DNA of 36,866 nucleotides from Gammaproteobacteria bacterium. GTDB taxonomy: Bacteria; Pseudomonadota; Gammaproteobacteria; SG8-11. How positions within the stretch are numbered: the stretch's first letter is position 1; every line of letters begins with the position of its first letter. The notes beneath the pieces were generated by a model. The model ran no database searches, was not told the origin of the DNA, and was given only the letters and a program-made list of their open reading frames with translations. The translations under genes were made by a program, and so were the position numbers. The stretch covers positions 1-36,866 of the forward strand of contig JAUWSG010000008.1 in assembly GCA_030610155.1 (NCBI GenBank), in the 5' to 3' direction. Of the stretch, positions 1 through 8,440 are shown in pieces.

Positions 1-1117
1 GGTCTTTGATGCGCTGGTAAAACACGATACCTGGCAGTATATAGATGCACAGGTGTAGTGCTAAGCCTAATAATCCGCTGTAAACCGCAACTTCCAGATA
101 CTGGTTATGTGAATGGGGTATCACCTCAACAATTTTGCTAACGTCCTTATTTTCAATATGACGTTGCCTTTCGGCTTTATAGCCACCTATCCCGATGCCA
201 AACACAGGATTTTCTTTAACCGTGTTGAACATTATACGCCACGTTTCGATTCTTAAACCTACAGAATTATTTATATCTGTGTCACCGATATTTTCATTTT
301 GTATATATTTATTAAAATTGGTAATCCCGATTTTCAGTCTATTTTGTGTTGCCGGGAACTGGAGTAAAATAACCGGGATCATTATGAGTGTAAGTAATAT
401 AAGGATTTTTCGCTGGATTGAATATTTTCTTGCGAAAATCCAGAATACAGTCAATATGATGAAAGGCAGTGAAATCCAGACGCCTCGTGATTGAGAAAGT
501 ATCATTGCCAGCAAACCAAGACAAACCGGGACCAGGAATAATAACGCTATTTTTTTTCCGGAAAAATATTTTATGCCTGTCAGTGACATAAAAGCCATAC
601 ATAAACTGATACCGCCGAAAAGGATGGCGCCAATGTCGCCAGCTGCTCTGCCTGATGGCCAACCAGGAGCCCAATTAACCTGAGTAATGCCAATTAATCC
701 TGCCACGATCGCACCACCGCTGATCATCAACCACCATGCATTGACAGGTATCGGGCGGCTTCGAAGCATTAAATAAATTGGAATGATTAGCAGAATTCGG
801 AGCTGTCTATTCATGATCCAACGACCACCTCTTTCTGGCATGCCATTGATGAAGTACGTGATGAGTATCCAGCTAAAATAGGCCGCGATTGACCATAAAA
901 ACAATTTTTCAAGTTTGCTCAGTTCGTAGGTGATTTTGCGGGTGATGATTAAGTACAGCCCAATCAGTGCCAAAAGCAGATAACAGGATCTGGCAATTGA
1001 AATATCCCAGAGGATGGTGGCATAGAACAGGAAAGCAACTGAGACAATAATCAAATCGAGCCAATCATATTTACTGAAATAATCAGACTTGAGTTGATGT
1101 ATTTTTGTAATGACCAT
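1..1117 (-). CDS. O-antigen ligase / O-antigen polymerase (Wzy_C family), 3' end cut by window edge
   Basis: Reading the minus strand from an ATG at 1117 gives an uninterrupted frame of about 372 residues that runs off the left edge, so the C-terminus is missing. The product is very hydrophobic, with many predicted membrane helices. Near the visible end it has a loop with the motif PHSHNQYLE, preceded by an arginine-containing stretch (GLRIETWRIM) and a glycine-rich FGIGIGGYK. That combination is typical of the periplasmic loop of WaaL ligases and Wzy polymerases (PF04932). Such proteins join or polymerise undecaprenyl-linked glycans at the periplasmic face. No strong Shine-Dalgarno precedes the ATG. 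Surface-glycan genes follow to the right, which supports the assignment. Ligase and polymerase cannot be told apart from this fragment. Confidence 0.8.
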   Translation of the reverse strand, partial: MVITKIHQLKSDYFSKYDWLDLIIVSVAFLFYATILWDISIARSCYLLLALIGLYLIITRKITYELSKLEKLFLWSIAAYFSWILITYFINGMPERGGRWIMNRQLRILLIIPIYLMLRSRPIPVNAWWLMISGGAIVAGLIGITQVNWAPGWPSGRAAGDIGAILFGGISLCMAFMSLTGIKYFSGKKIALLFLVPVCLGLLAMILSQSRGVWISLPFIILTVFWIFARKYSIQRKILILLTLIMIPVILLQFPATQNRLKIGITNFNKYIQNENIGDTDINNSVGLRIETWRIMFNTVKENPVFGIGIGGYKAERQRHIENKDVSKIVEVIPHSHNQYLEVAVYSGLLGLALHLCIYILPGIVFYQRIKD

Positions 1118-1237
1118 TGAATGATATATACGTATCGAAGTTGTTAAAAATGATGAATTGTCATCAGAATAATCTTGCTGATTTTAACCTGTGCCGTAAT
1201 CTAATTCATTGTTTTTCATCGGTGATGCTGAGCTACA

Positions 1238-2101
1238 CTATACTTCAATTTCTTTGGCAAATCCCGGTGTTGTGTTGCGATGAAATTCGATACCGGCATT
1301 GAATCCAAGCCAGTATTTCGGCGCAAAAACGGTGTCCCTGTTTTGCATTAAATAAGACCCCCACCAACTAAAGCTGCTTGGGCTCAAAATGGCATTTTGA
1401 CATTTTGTCATAATAGCGAAATCAGTGCCGAAATGTGTGTTAAAGGAGATTAATTTATTTTTAATAAAGGAGAATTCTTTTTCAACAAATTCTGGGTCAT
1501 CACTCAGAAAAATGAAAAAGCAGTTTTGTTTGTTGTTAATGAAATAGTTAATCTGTTTTTTATAATAACTCGTCGGTAATAATATACTTTTGCCAAAAAT
1601 TTTGAGATTCCTGTAATCACCTCTTCGGATGTGGACAAATACCTTTTGAGCATCTTCAGGGCATTGCTTTAAAATTTCGCTGGCTGCATCCAGATATTTC
1701 TTTTTTATTTTTAATTCTTTTGTTAATGCCTCGTCAAAAAAATCCTCGCTTTGAAAATAGCCCAGCTTTACAAACGTTATTGAGCTTATCAAACCTCTGG
1801 TGTAGCGATAATCAGTTGTCTCCTTGTTTGGGTCGCCTGAAGCCACGTCATGTAATACCTGGATAGCGTTTATAAGTCTTATGCTGCTCAATGCCCTCAA
1901 TATTCGCTTGCCTATATTGATCAGCGTGTTTATAAATTTTGTTCTTTTTTCCAGGTTTATAATGTCCGTGATCTCAAAATCTTCCTGCAAATCTTCAAAG
2001 CCTGAGACAATTAATTTTTCATTATTTTTTTGAATTGACTTAAGGAACATATACTGAAAAATCTGATTACCTAATTGACCTTTGGCTAAAAAAAGTATCA
2101 C
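1238..2101 (-). CDS. alpha-1,2-fucosyltransferase-like glycosyltransferase (GT11)
   Basis: The 287-residue product has the GT11 hallmarks: an N-terminal GQLGNQIFQY (residues 8-17), the GDP-sugar-binding motif HIRRGDY (157-163), and a C-terminal SSFSWWGSYL (242-251). This family transfers fucose from GDP-fucose to galactose-containing acceptors in O-antigens and capsules; the exact donor and acceptor here are inferred from the family only. The frame opens with GTG at 2101, because the glycine-rich motif follows directly and no better upstream start exists. A GGAG lies about 10 nt upstream. It probably shares a transcript with the methyltransferase gene ending at 2139, 37 nt upstream. Length is normal for the family. 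Confidence 0.88.
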   Translation of the reverse strand: MILFLAKGQLGNQIFQYMFLKSIQKNNEKLIVSGFEDLQEDFEITDIINLEKRTKFINTLINIGKRILRALSSIRLINAIQVLHDVASGDPNKETTDYRYTRGLISSITFVKLGYFQSEDFFDEALTKELKIKKKYLDAASEILKQCPEDAQKVFVHIRRGDYRNLKIFGKSILLPTSYYKKQINYFINNKQNCFFIFLSDDPEFVEKEFSFIKNKLISFNTHFGTDFAIMTKCQNAILSPSSFSWWGSYLMQNRDTVFAPKYWLGFNAGIEFHRNTTPGFAKEIEV

Positions 2102-2138
2102 CAGGAAAGTTCTCCAATGAAAGATGGCTTATTGAGGA

Positions 2139-2807
2139 TTATAATTTACCATGAAAAAGACCTTTTATTGCCAATCGAATACCTTTTGAAATGCTTCCTT
2201 TTTTGTTCTCATGATACTCTTTCCATTTTTGCGTGATTTCTTTTTGAATGAATATTTTGAACTCATCCGATATTGATTCTGGTACAAGATATATAACATC
2301 TTCGAATATGGTTAAGTCAATGCCCTGTGGCAGGGCATTAATTATCTCTTTTAAGGATGGCCAATTATAATGTTTATGAGGTTCCGGGGGAGGCGCGAGA
2401 AACAGTCTGGCATCATCAATCAATATCGCAAAATTTTTCTGATGTGAAAAAATGATCTCCAATTCCTTTATTAACGGGCACTCATCGTTTTCTCCATAGG
2501 TCAAGCCGCCACTCCAGTGTGCATCGAGCCAGAACAACAGGTTGTCGTTTTCAGCCAATATTTTTTCCAGGTGTTCTCTGGTGTCACCTTTTAATAAGCT
2601 AATGTTTTGTCTGGCGTTGATGTTTTTCCTGGCAATTTCATATATTTCATCTGATTTTTCAATTGTATAAACCTTGTCAAAGAAGTCGCTCATTAAAAGA
2701 GCTGTTTCGCCTATATATGTGCCACCTTCCACAAAGGTATCAAGCCCCATTTTATTTTTTAAGAAACGAACATGGTTTTCCGGGGCGCCCATATTTACTA
2801 TGCCCAT
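2139..2807 (-). CDS. class I SAM-dependent methyltransferase-like protein
   Basis: The 222-residue product has a recognisable Rossmann SAM-binding start, FVEGGTYIGETALLMS (about residues 25-40), then an acidic strand end VYTIEKSDE. A distinctive middle segment follows, LFWLDAHWSGG, with a downstream acidic motif ILIDDARLF. These match small methyltransferase-like proteins often found in polysaccharide clusters; the substrate is unknown. ATG at 2807 is supported by an AGGAG about 9 nt upstream. It is the first gene of a leftward unit followed by the GT11 gene. Its promoter should lie in the 450-bp divergent spacer to the right. It could methylate a sugar of the surface glycan, but that is inference from context. 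Confidence 0.7.
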   Translation of the reverse strand: MGIVNMGAPENHVRFLKNKMGLDTFVEGGTYIGETALLMSDFFDKVYTIEKSDEIYEIARKNINARQNISLLKGDTREHLEKILAENDNLLFWLDAHWSGGLTYGENDECPLIKELEIIFSHQKNFAILIDDARLFLAPPPEPHKHYNWPSLKEIINALPQGIDLTIFEDVIYLVPESISDEFKIFIQKEITQKWKEYHENKKGSISKGIRLAIKGLFHGKL

Positions 2808-3257
2808 TACCTAATCTCCTATATTACTGTAGTGTCCCGTGTGTTTTTAAAAACTATGACGCATGTCATTACAGGTGCGTCCCAAAATTTTTCAGGATAG
2901 CGTTTATTCAAAATTTCCGATATATCAGGTTTTCAATAACATTATTTTAGTGGAACCGAATTCAGAATGTATTTGTGACCATAATGTCATTGTACTTTAA
3001 TATCCACCAGATTTGCTCGAAAATAATGTTGCTAGCCAGGTTATTAGACACAGTCGGTCAGGTTTATTTATATGTTTGCCATGTTTAAAAAGTCAGTGTG
3101 GTAATATGGATCAATTCCGGTGTGTTGCGAAATCAGATTTATGGGTGCTTTCCAGACTGGTTAAAAGATAATCATATTGTTTATTGGAAACTGTTATGTT
3201 AGTTGACAGCCAGGCGCCTTAACAAATCATCGATTTTGTTTAGTTAGAGGAAACAGA
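2808..3257. promoter_or_regulatory. 450-bp divergent intergenic region
   Basis: This AT-rich spacer separates a leftward gene (start 2807) from a rightward one (start 3258) and should carry promoters for both. I saw no convincing ORF. The rightward gene has a good ribosome site (GAGGAAAC just before its ATG). I looked for a JUMPstart/ops element (GGCGGTAG) typical of RfaH-controlled glycan operons and did not find one. No clear consensus sigma-70 pair can be assigned with confidence. Confidence 0.4.
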
Positions 3258-3929
3258 ATGAGAATATTCAATCGATTTGCCAGGAAAATGGGATCCTGGT
3301 TTAAAAAAGATCCTGATCGTTTTCTTGAAGAACTCAGGGGCGTTATTCATGTCGGTGCCAATACAGGTCAGGAACGAGATCTCTACAAACACTACAATCT
3401 GGATGTGATCTGGGTGGAACCTATACCTGAGGTATATGAGACATTAAAGAAAAACCTGGAAGCTTATGATCGTCAGAAATCATTTCAATATCTTATTACT
3501 GATAAGGAAAATGAAAAATATGATTTTAATGTTGCAGATAATGACGGAGCGTCTTCGTCTATTTTTGATTTTAAATATCATAAGGATATCTGGCCCGGGG
3601 TGGGTATTCAACGTACTATTTCACTTGAAAGTATTACGTTGCCCGCGTTTTTAAAAAAAGAAAATATAAATATCGACAAATATGATGCACTTATAATGGA
3701 CACGCAAGGATCTGAACTGCTGGTACTTCAGGGGGCAGAGGAAATGCTTGGTCATTTCAGATATATAAAAACAGAGGTTTCAGATTTTGAGTCGTACGAA
3801 GGTTGTTGCCAGGTAGACGATATTCAAAAGTATCTTGCCAGCCAGGGATTCAGAGAGCACGCTCGAAACTTGTTTGCGACGCGTAGGAGTGGTAATTATT
3901 ATGATATCTGGTACAGGAAGGTAGTTTGA
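3258..3929 (+). CDS. FkbM family methyltransferase
   Basis: The 223-residue product has the FkbM-type SAM fold: motif I GVIHVGANTGQERDLY (about residues 28-43), an acidic strand end VEPIPEVYETL, and the family's characteristic DTQGSELLVLQGAEEML (about 147-163). FkbM proteins O-methylate sugars or other hydroxyls, and bacterial copies are common in glycan and glycolipid loci. ATG at 3258 is preceded by GAGGAAAC at good spacing. It is followed, about 100 nt later, by another putative sugar methyltransferase in the same direction, so the two may be co-transcribed. Substrate is not determinable from sequence. Confidence 0.85.
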   Translation: MRIFNRFARKMGSWFKKDPDRFLEELRGVIHVGANTGQERDLYKHYNLDVIWVEPIPEVYETLKKNLEAYDRQKSFQYLITDKENEKYDFNVADNDGASSSIFDFKYHKDIWPGVGIQRTISLESITLPAFLKKENINIDKYDALIMDTQGSELLVLQGAEEMLGHFRYIKTEVSDFESYEGCCQVDDIQKYLASQGFREHARNLFATRRSGNYYDIWYRKVV

Positions 3930-4026
3930 CTGTGTATTCTGGGAAGATTTTAAATCTTACGGGAAAAGAAAGACATGTTGCTTTATATAAGAAGTTAAGA
4001 ATCATATTGAAATAAAAGGATAAAGA

Positions 4027-4848
4027 ATGAGAAATCCATTTACTAAAATTTTTCAAAAAATATATTGCATGTCTGTTCCTAGACGTAATTCTACCAGCTT
4101 GTCAGACAATCAGTCCTATCCGCAGGTTTGTATCAATGCCAGCAGCGATTATAGATTTTTCAATAATTTCAGAAGAAATCCCATCTACAATAAAATATTG
4201 GAGCATGCGTCGGAAGAGCAAGGCAAGCAATATCTACAATTGATATCCAAGGACACAGATATATTAGGCGCGATAAATAACTTTAAATCAAATGATGATT
4301 ATGGCAACCCAAGAATGTATGTGTATCCTGATGTCGGGGAAATTTCACCTTCTACTCTTCGATATATCAAGGTGCTAACCGATCTTAAAAAATACTTTCA
4401 CCCATTGGATAATTTGAACATTTGTGAAATAGGTATTGGATACGGTGGGCAGTGCCGCGTAATCAACTCTTATTATAAGCCTGCCACATATTGCCTGGTT
4501 GATATACAGCCAGCTCTTTCTTTAGCTCAAAGATTTTTGGATAATTACATTGTTAATTCAGTCTTAACTTATAATACGATGAATGAATTAAATCAGAGAG
4601 ATTATGATTTAGTGATAAGCAATTATGCTTTTACAGAACTTCCTCGCACGATACAAAATGTTTATTTAAATAAGGTAATATTAAACTCAAAAAGAGGTTA
4701 TATAACTTATAACGAAATTACACCAAAAGAGTACAATTCTTATAATTCCGATGAATTGGTTGAAATGATTCCTGGTGCCAGAATGCTAAAAGAAGAACCT
4801 CTCTCTCATCCAAAGAATTGTCTAATAGTATGGGGCACAGATGCCTGA
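4027..4848 (+). CDS. putative sugar O-methyltransferase
   Basis: This 273-residue product has a central methyltransferase motif I, CEIGIGYGGQCRVI, followed by YCLVDIQPAL (acidic end of strand 2) and YDLVISNYAFTELPR in the motif IV region. It ends with a segment GYITYNEI and short strands. This arrangement resembles the putative sugar O-methyltransferase family seen in O-antigen and exopolysaccharide clusters. An AAAGGATAAAGA just before the ATG can serve as ribosome site. The coding sequence is noticeably AT-rich compared with yajQ, rnm and the dsr genes, as often seen in horizontally shuffled glycan genes. It converges with the next gene (stop to stop, 27 nt apart) with no clear terminator hairpin between them. 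Confidence 0.72.
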   Translation: MRNPFTKIFQKIYCMSVPRRNSTSLSDNQSYPQVCINASSDYRFFNNFRRNPIYNKILEHASEEQGKQYLQLISKDTDILGAINNFKSNDDYGNPRMYVYPDVGEISPSTLRYIKVLTDLKKYFHPLDNLNICEIGIGYGGQCRVINSYYKPATYCLVDIQPALSLAQRFLDNYIVNSVLTYNTMNELNQRDYDLVISNYAFTELPRTIQNVYLNKVILNSKRGYITYNEITPKEYNSYNSDELVEMIPGARMLKEEPLSHPKNCLIVWGTDA

Positions 4849-4875
4849 TAATTGTGCCATCTGGCAATGATCATC

Positions 4876-5583
4876 TCATGATTGCGCGACATAAATCGGA
4901 TTTTCTAATATTTTAACCGCCGCCTGTTGTCCCGTTACTGAATAAGCGATGTATTCATATTTGATATTGTGTTGTTCTACAAATTCCTTGAACCCTCTGA
5001 ATTCATGGTCCTGCCAGTTCGGGTAATTGTAATAGTCATCGAATAAAATGATTGCCCCGGGCTTTATATGAGTTCCGGTGTATTCAAAAACTGTTTTGGT
5101 GGATGAGTATAAGTCACAATCAACATGCATAAAGGCAATGTCGTTTCGGTTGGACTCCAAAAAAGGCGGCAAGGTGTCATCAAACAGTCCGATATGGAGT
5201 TTTACATTATCGGGTACTTTAGGCAGTTTTCCACGGCGACTAAAAGTACCGGCAATATTGCCATTCCAGGACTCCGGAATGCCTTCAAAAGAATCAAAGC
5301 CATGGACAATCTTGTTTACGTTTTCAGCGATCCAGCGTATAGAGCGTCCACGGGCCACACCCAACTCCATAAACAGGCCCTGTTCCTTGACTTGAGAAAC
5401 AGCAAATAAAACCAGGCGTTGATGATCCTGGAAGTATACTGCATCCTTCATGTGGTTATTGATATAGTCCAGCGATTCTTTTTTTGCTTGTAATTGCATA
5501 TCCAGCAGCAGGTTTTTTGAATAAAGCTTTAATACAAAACGCCTGAATAAATATTCTGATAAAGTGCGACGAAATAAGGCCAT
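4876..5583 (-). CDS. TylF/MycF-like O-methyltransferase
   Basis: The 235-residue product matches the TylF/macrocin O-methyltransferase family. It has motif I MELGVARGRSIRWIAE (about residues 72-87), GFDSFEGIPESW after it, and a metal-site-like HVDCDLYSS followed by GAIILFDDYYNYPNW. In TylF and MycF these acidic residues bind the Mg2+ needed for sugar-hydroxyl methylation. Many environmental homologues sit in LPS or capsule clusters, as here. ATG at 5583 has CAGGA about 7 nt upstream. It faces away from the outer-membrane gene on the right across a 311-bp spacer. The exact sugar is unknown. Confidence 0.85.
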   Translation of the reverse strand: MALFRRTLSEYLFRRFVLKLYSKNLLLDMQLQAKKESLDYINNHMKDAVYFQDHQRLVLFAVSQVKEQGLFMELGVARGRSIRWIAENVNKIVHGFDSFEGIPESWNGNIAGTFSRRGKLPKVPDNVKLHIGLFDDTLPPFLESNRNDIAFMHVDCDLYSSTKTVFEYTGTHIKPGAIILFDDYYNYPNWQDHEFRGFKEFVEQHNIKYEYIAYSVTGQQAAVKILENPIYVAQS

Positions 5584-5894
5584 GATGATTCCTGCATGTG
5601 AAAAACAACTGATTGATGCCTGTTTGTCTGTTACTTCAGGAAGACAGGCGAGCTTGCTGCGTAATCTCGCTGATATTTAAACAAATATCAATCTTATTAT
5701 GCATTTAATCGTCGAGTATGACATACCTTAAAGGGAGCTGATATTCAGCTCTTATATTATGTAAAATAGCATCAGGCAGGACAATATGGGAATTTGTTTT
5801 AAATGGTTAATCAGGTGAGTTTTACTGCCGATTTAAATATGAGCCCGGAGTGTTGTGGATTGTTTACCAGATGAATTGTCAGCAGGATTAGAGA
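5584..5894. promoter_or_regulatory. 311-bp divergent spacer with a small palindrome
   Basis: The spacer lies between the leftward TylF-like gene and the rightward outer-membrane gene, so it should hold both promoters. It contains a perfect 7-bp-arm palindrome GAGCTGATATTCAGCTC at 5735-5751, a plausible operator or small hairpin. No ORF of note is present. No strong promoter consensus could be assigned. Confidence 0.35.
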
Positions 5895-6740
5895 TTGACC
5901 CGTTCAAGAAGAAATATCAAGAATGTTATTTGCTGTTTAATGCTTACATACCTGCTGTTAGTGAGTCCCCGACTGTTTGCTCAGCAAACGGCACAAACCA
6001 GTATCGCGATTTCACCTACCGCGCATTATTTTAATTACACTGAATTTGATGATAATGGTGTTGAGCTGGATAAAGAAACAGGTTTTATACCGGGAATCGA
6101 ATTTTCAGCTTCCAGAGTAGTGGGGCTCAAGCAGAATTTATTGTCGATAAAAGCAGCCTACTTCAGCGGCAAGGTTGATTATGACGGCCAAACACAAGGG
6201 GGCACACCTTTCCAAACAAAAACAGATCAAACCTTGTATGACATCGGACTCAGGTACAGCTGGAAAACAAACACAGACTCTGCACCTGAGAGACTTTATC
6301 TAGGTATCAGCCTTCATCACTGGGACAGGGATATCCTGGGAAAAGGGAATGTTTCGGGACTTTTTGAGGCTTACCAATGGGGCGAGGCCGCAATTGGCCT
6401 GGTTCACCCATTTTATACCAGTCAGGCCGGCCAAATCATACTTGACGCCGGTTTGTTATATATTTTGAACCCGAAAATCACAATTGATTTGACCTCGTTC
6501 GGGTATGGCGAACCCACACTGGGTTTGGGGAGTCGTTTAGGCAGCCGGTTTAAATTAATTTTTCAAAGCAATGTAAAAAATAGTCTGCAATATTCAGCTG
6601 CACTGTATTTTGAAGCATGGAGTTTTGGTCGTAGTGCCGATAAAACGCTGGGTGGTCTGACGAATAGTATTGTTGTGCACGAACCTGAAAGTGAAACACG
6701 TAGCGCCGGTATTCAGTTAACGATTAAAAAATATTTTTGA
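5895..6740 (+). CDS. hypothetical outer-membrane beta-barrel protein
   Basis: The 281-residue product starts with a basic n-region (RSRRN), a hydrophobic core and a likely signal-peptidase site around LFAQQ. The rest alternates short amphipathic strands with turns rich in G, N and D, and ends in a phenylalanine (LTIKKYF). This is the usual profile of an outer-membrane barrel recognised by the Bam machinery. I do not recognise a named family. The frame opens with TTG at 5895; the next in-frame ATG (codon 16) would remove the basic n-region, so TTG is preferred, though weakly. It stands alone between the glycan cluster and yajQ. Ligand or function is unknown. Confidence 0.6.
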   Translation: MTRSRRNIKNVICCLMLTYLLLVSPRLFAQQTAQTSIAISPTAHYFNYTEFDDNGVELDKETGFIPGIEFSASRVVGLKQNLLSIKAAYFSGKVDYDGQTQGGTPFQTKTDQTLYDIGLRYSWKTNTDSAPERLYLGISLHHWDRDILGKGNVSGLFEAYQWGEAAIGLVHPFYTSQAGQIILDAGLLYILNPKITIDLTSFGYGEPTLGLGSRLGSRFKLIFQSNVKNSLQYSAALYFEAWSFGRSADKTLGGLTNSIVVHEPESETRSAGIQLTIKKYF

Positions 6741-6910
6741 TGTCTCAGAGCTGATAGTGAAAATTGTTGATATGAATGCTCCGGGAGCCTCTATCAATAA
6801 TACTGATGTTTTTATTTTTACGATATAAAGCCTTTCTTCCTATTTTTTTTACAGAAATGCAGTAAAATACGGCCTGTAGCGATATTACGAGCGGATATAG
6901 GGAGAGTGTA

Positions 6911-7393
6911 ATGCCATCATTTGATATTGTGTCTGAAGTTGATATGCATGAATTGACAAACGCGATTGATCAGGCAAACCGGGAGGTAGGAAACCGGTTT
7001 GATTTTAAAGGGGCAAATGCCAAATATGAGCAAAATGAAGCTGAAATTACATTGTCAGCCGAAGCGGAATTTCAGCTAAAGCAAATGCTCGATATTTTAA
7101 ATTTGAAGCTGACCAAGCGGGAAATAGATATCGCGTGTTTAAAAGTTGAAGAACCAGAAGTAACAGGGAAAGTGGCGCATCAAAAGGTGATTTTGAGACA
7201 GGGTATTGATACACCATTGGCCAGGAAAATAGTGAAGATGATAAAAGATTCTAAAACAAAAGTGCAGGCGGCTATCCAGGGTGAAAAAGTACGCGTTACT
7301 GGAAAAAAACGGGATGACCTGCAAGGTGTCATGTCACTGTTGCGTGGTGCGGATCTGGAATTACCTTTGCAATTTGATAATTTCCGGGACTAA
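6911..7393 (+). CDS. yajQ: YajQ family cyclic-di-GMP/nucleotide-binding protein
   Basis: The 160-residue product begins with the highly conserved PSFDIVSEVDMHEL and continues with NRFDFKG, the signature of the YajQ/DUF520 family. Length is normal. In Xanthomonas a YajQ homologue binds cyclic di-GMP and acts as a transcriptional cofactor; in other bacteria the role is less clear. ATG at 6911 follows an AGGGAGAG ribosome site. The stop overlaps the start of the next gene by one base (TAATG), so translation of the two is probably coupled. A GGDEF-EAL protein lies some 6.5 kb away, but no direct link can be drawn. Confidence 0.93.
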   Translation: MPSFDIVSEVDMHELTNAIDQANREVGNRFDFKGANAKYEQNEAEITLSAEAEFQLKQMLDILNLKLTKREIDIACLKVEEPEVTGKVAHQKVILRQGIDTPLARKIVKMIKDSKTKVQAAIQGEKVRVTGKKRDDLQGVMSLLRGADLELPLQFDNFRD

Positions 7394-8235
7394 TGACTTC
7401 TCTCGTCTACGACCTTCATAGTCACACCACCGCATCAGATGGCGTACTGACGCCCGATGAGCTGATCAAGCGGGCCAGGCACCGCGGTGTAAATGTGCTG
7501 GCAGTGACGGATCACGACACCACTTCTGGTTTGTCGGACGCGCAAAAAAGTGCGACCTCTCATGGTATTACACTGGTGCACGGCATTGAGCTTTCCGTTA
7601 CCTGGCAGAAAAATCATGTTCACATCGTTGGTTTAAATATTAATGCCAGCTCTGACAGACTGAAAACAAGACTGGCTGCGGTGCAAGAAATCAGGCAGGA
7701 ACGTGCGCAGGAAATGGCTCAACGTCTGGAAAAAGTGGGTATTAATAATGCGCTGGCCGGCGCCCGGGAGTTTAGTTTAAATAATAATATTACCCGTACC
7801 CATTTTGCCCGTTATATCGTCAGCATAGGCAAAGCACGAACTATGTCCGAGGTTTTTAAACGTTACCTGGTACCAGGGAAGCCCGGGTATGTTTCAGTCG
7901 ACTGGATACCTATGGATGAAGCTGTTGAATTAATACAATCCGTGGGTGGCTGTGCGGTCGTCGCGCATCCTGCAAGATATAAAATGACAAATACCAAAAT
8001 GAAAAAGTTGCTGGCCGTATTTGCTGATGTTGGGGGTGCAGGCATTGAAGTGATAAACAGCGGCAGTACACGTGAAGTTATCGAGAATAATATTAGTCTG
8101 GCCAATCAGTTTGGTCTGGCCGCATCAATAGGCTCAGACTTTCATAGTCCGGACAATAAATTCGTTGATTTGGGTCGATTCCCCCCCTTACCGGATAATG
8201 TGACACCTATCTGGGAAGGCTGGGATGAAATGTAG
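7393..8235 (+). CDS. rnm: PHP-domain phosphoesterase, RNase AM (YciV/TrpH-like)
   Basis: The 280-residue product has the PHP metal-site series: YDLHSHTTASDG at the N-terminus (H9, H11, D16), AVTDHDT, HGIELSV, VVAHPARY and a late SDFHSP. This set and length match YciV/TrpH proteins, which hydrolyse 3',5'-nucleoside bisphosphates. In E. coli the enzyme is a 5'-3' exoribonuclease that trims rRNA 5' ends. All metal ligands expected of the fold appear to be present. The start overlaps the yajQ stop by one base. Downstream lies a strong inverted repeat (8272-8416) before the convergent flavoprotein gene. Confidence 0.88.
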   Translation: MTSLVYDLHSHTTASDGVLTPDELIKRARHRGVNVLAVTDHDTTSGLSDAQKSATSHGITLVHGIELSVTWQKNHVHIVGLNINASSDRLKTRLAAVQEIRQERAQEMAQRLEKVGINNALAGAREFSLNNNITRTHFARYIVSIGKARTMSEVFKRYLVPGKPGYVSVDWIPMDEAVELIQSVGGCAVVAHPARYKMTNTKMKKLLAVFADVGGAGIEVINSGSTREVIENNISLANQFGLAASIGSDFHSPDNKFVDLGRFPPLPDNVTPIWEGWDEM

Positions 8236-8271
8236 CATCAGGTACCTGTTGATTAGATTAACCTCTTGTTT

Positions 8272-8416
8272 TTCACCGCAAAGGCGCAAAGGACGCAAAG
8301 AAACATAAAATATTTATTAAAAACATATGAGTTAAATATAACGCTTATATCAAAAGTTTTTGTCTGTAGATTTTTAATGTATTAAAACTTTGCGTTCTTT
8401 GCGCCTTTGCGGTAAA
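8272..8416. repeat. long inverted repeat (GCAAAG-rich), probable bidirectional terminator
   Basis: Two 29-nt arms, 8272-8300 and 8388-8416, are reverse complements at 27 of 29 positions and are separated by 87 nt of AT-rich DNA. The arms are built of a repeated CGCAAAG module (ACCGCAAAGGCGCAAAGG). The repeat fills the space between the convergent rnm and flavoprotein genes. A related, shorter copy occurs at 26242-26322 at the end of the dsr operon. This is a dispersed intergenic palindrome family; its position suggests a role in transcription ending or RNA stability. Confidence 0.85.
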
Positions 8417-8440
8417 TAGCTTTAATTATTGAACTCACTC

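Noticed and set aside
339-674. 111-codon minus-strand frame within the left-edge gene
   Set aside because: It is an out-of-frame shadow of the O-antigen ligase reading frame, which is continuous across this stretch and has family motifs.
2808-3257. JUMPstart/ops element upstream of the glycan genes
   Set aside because: No GGCGGTAG-type core was found in the spacer.
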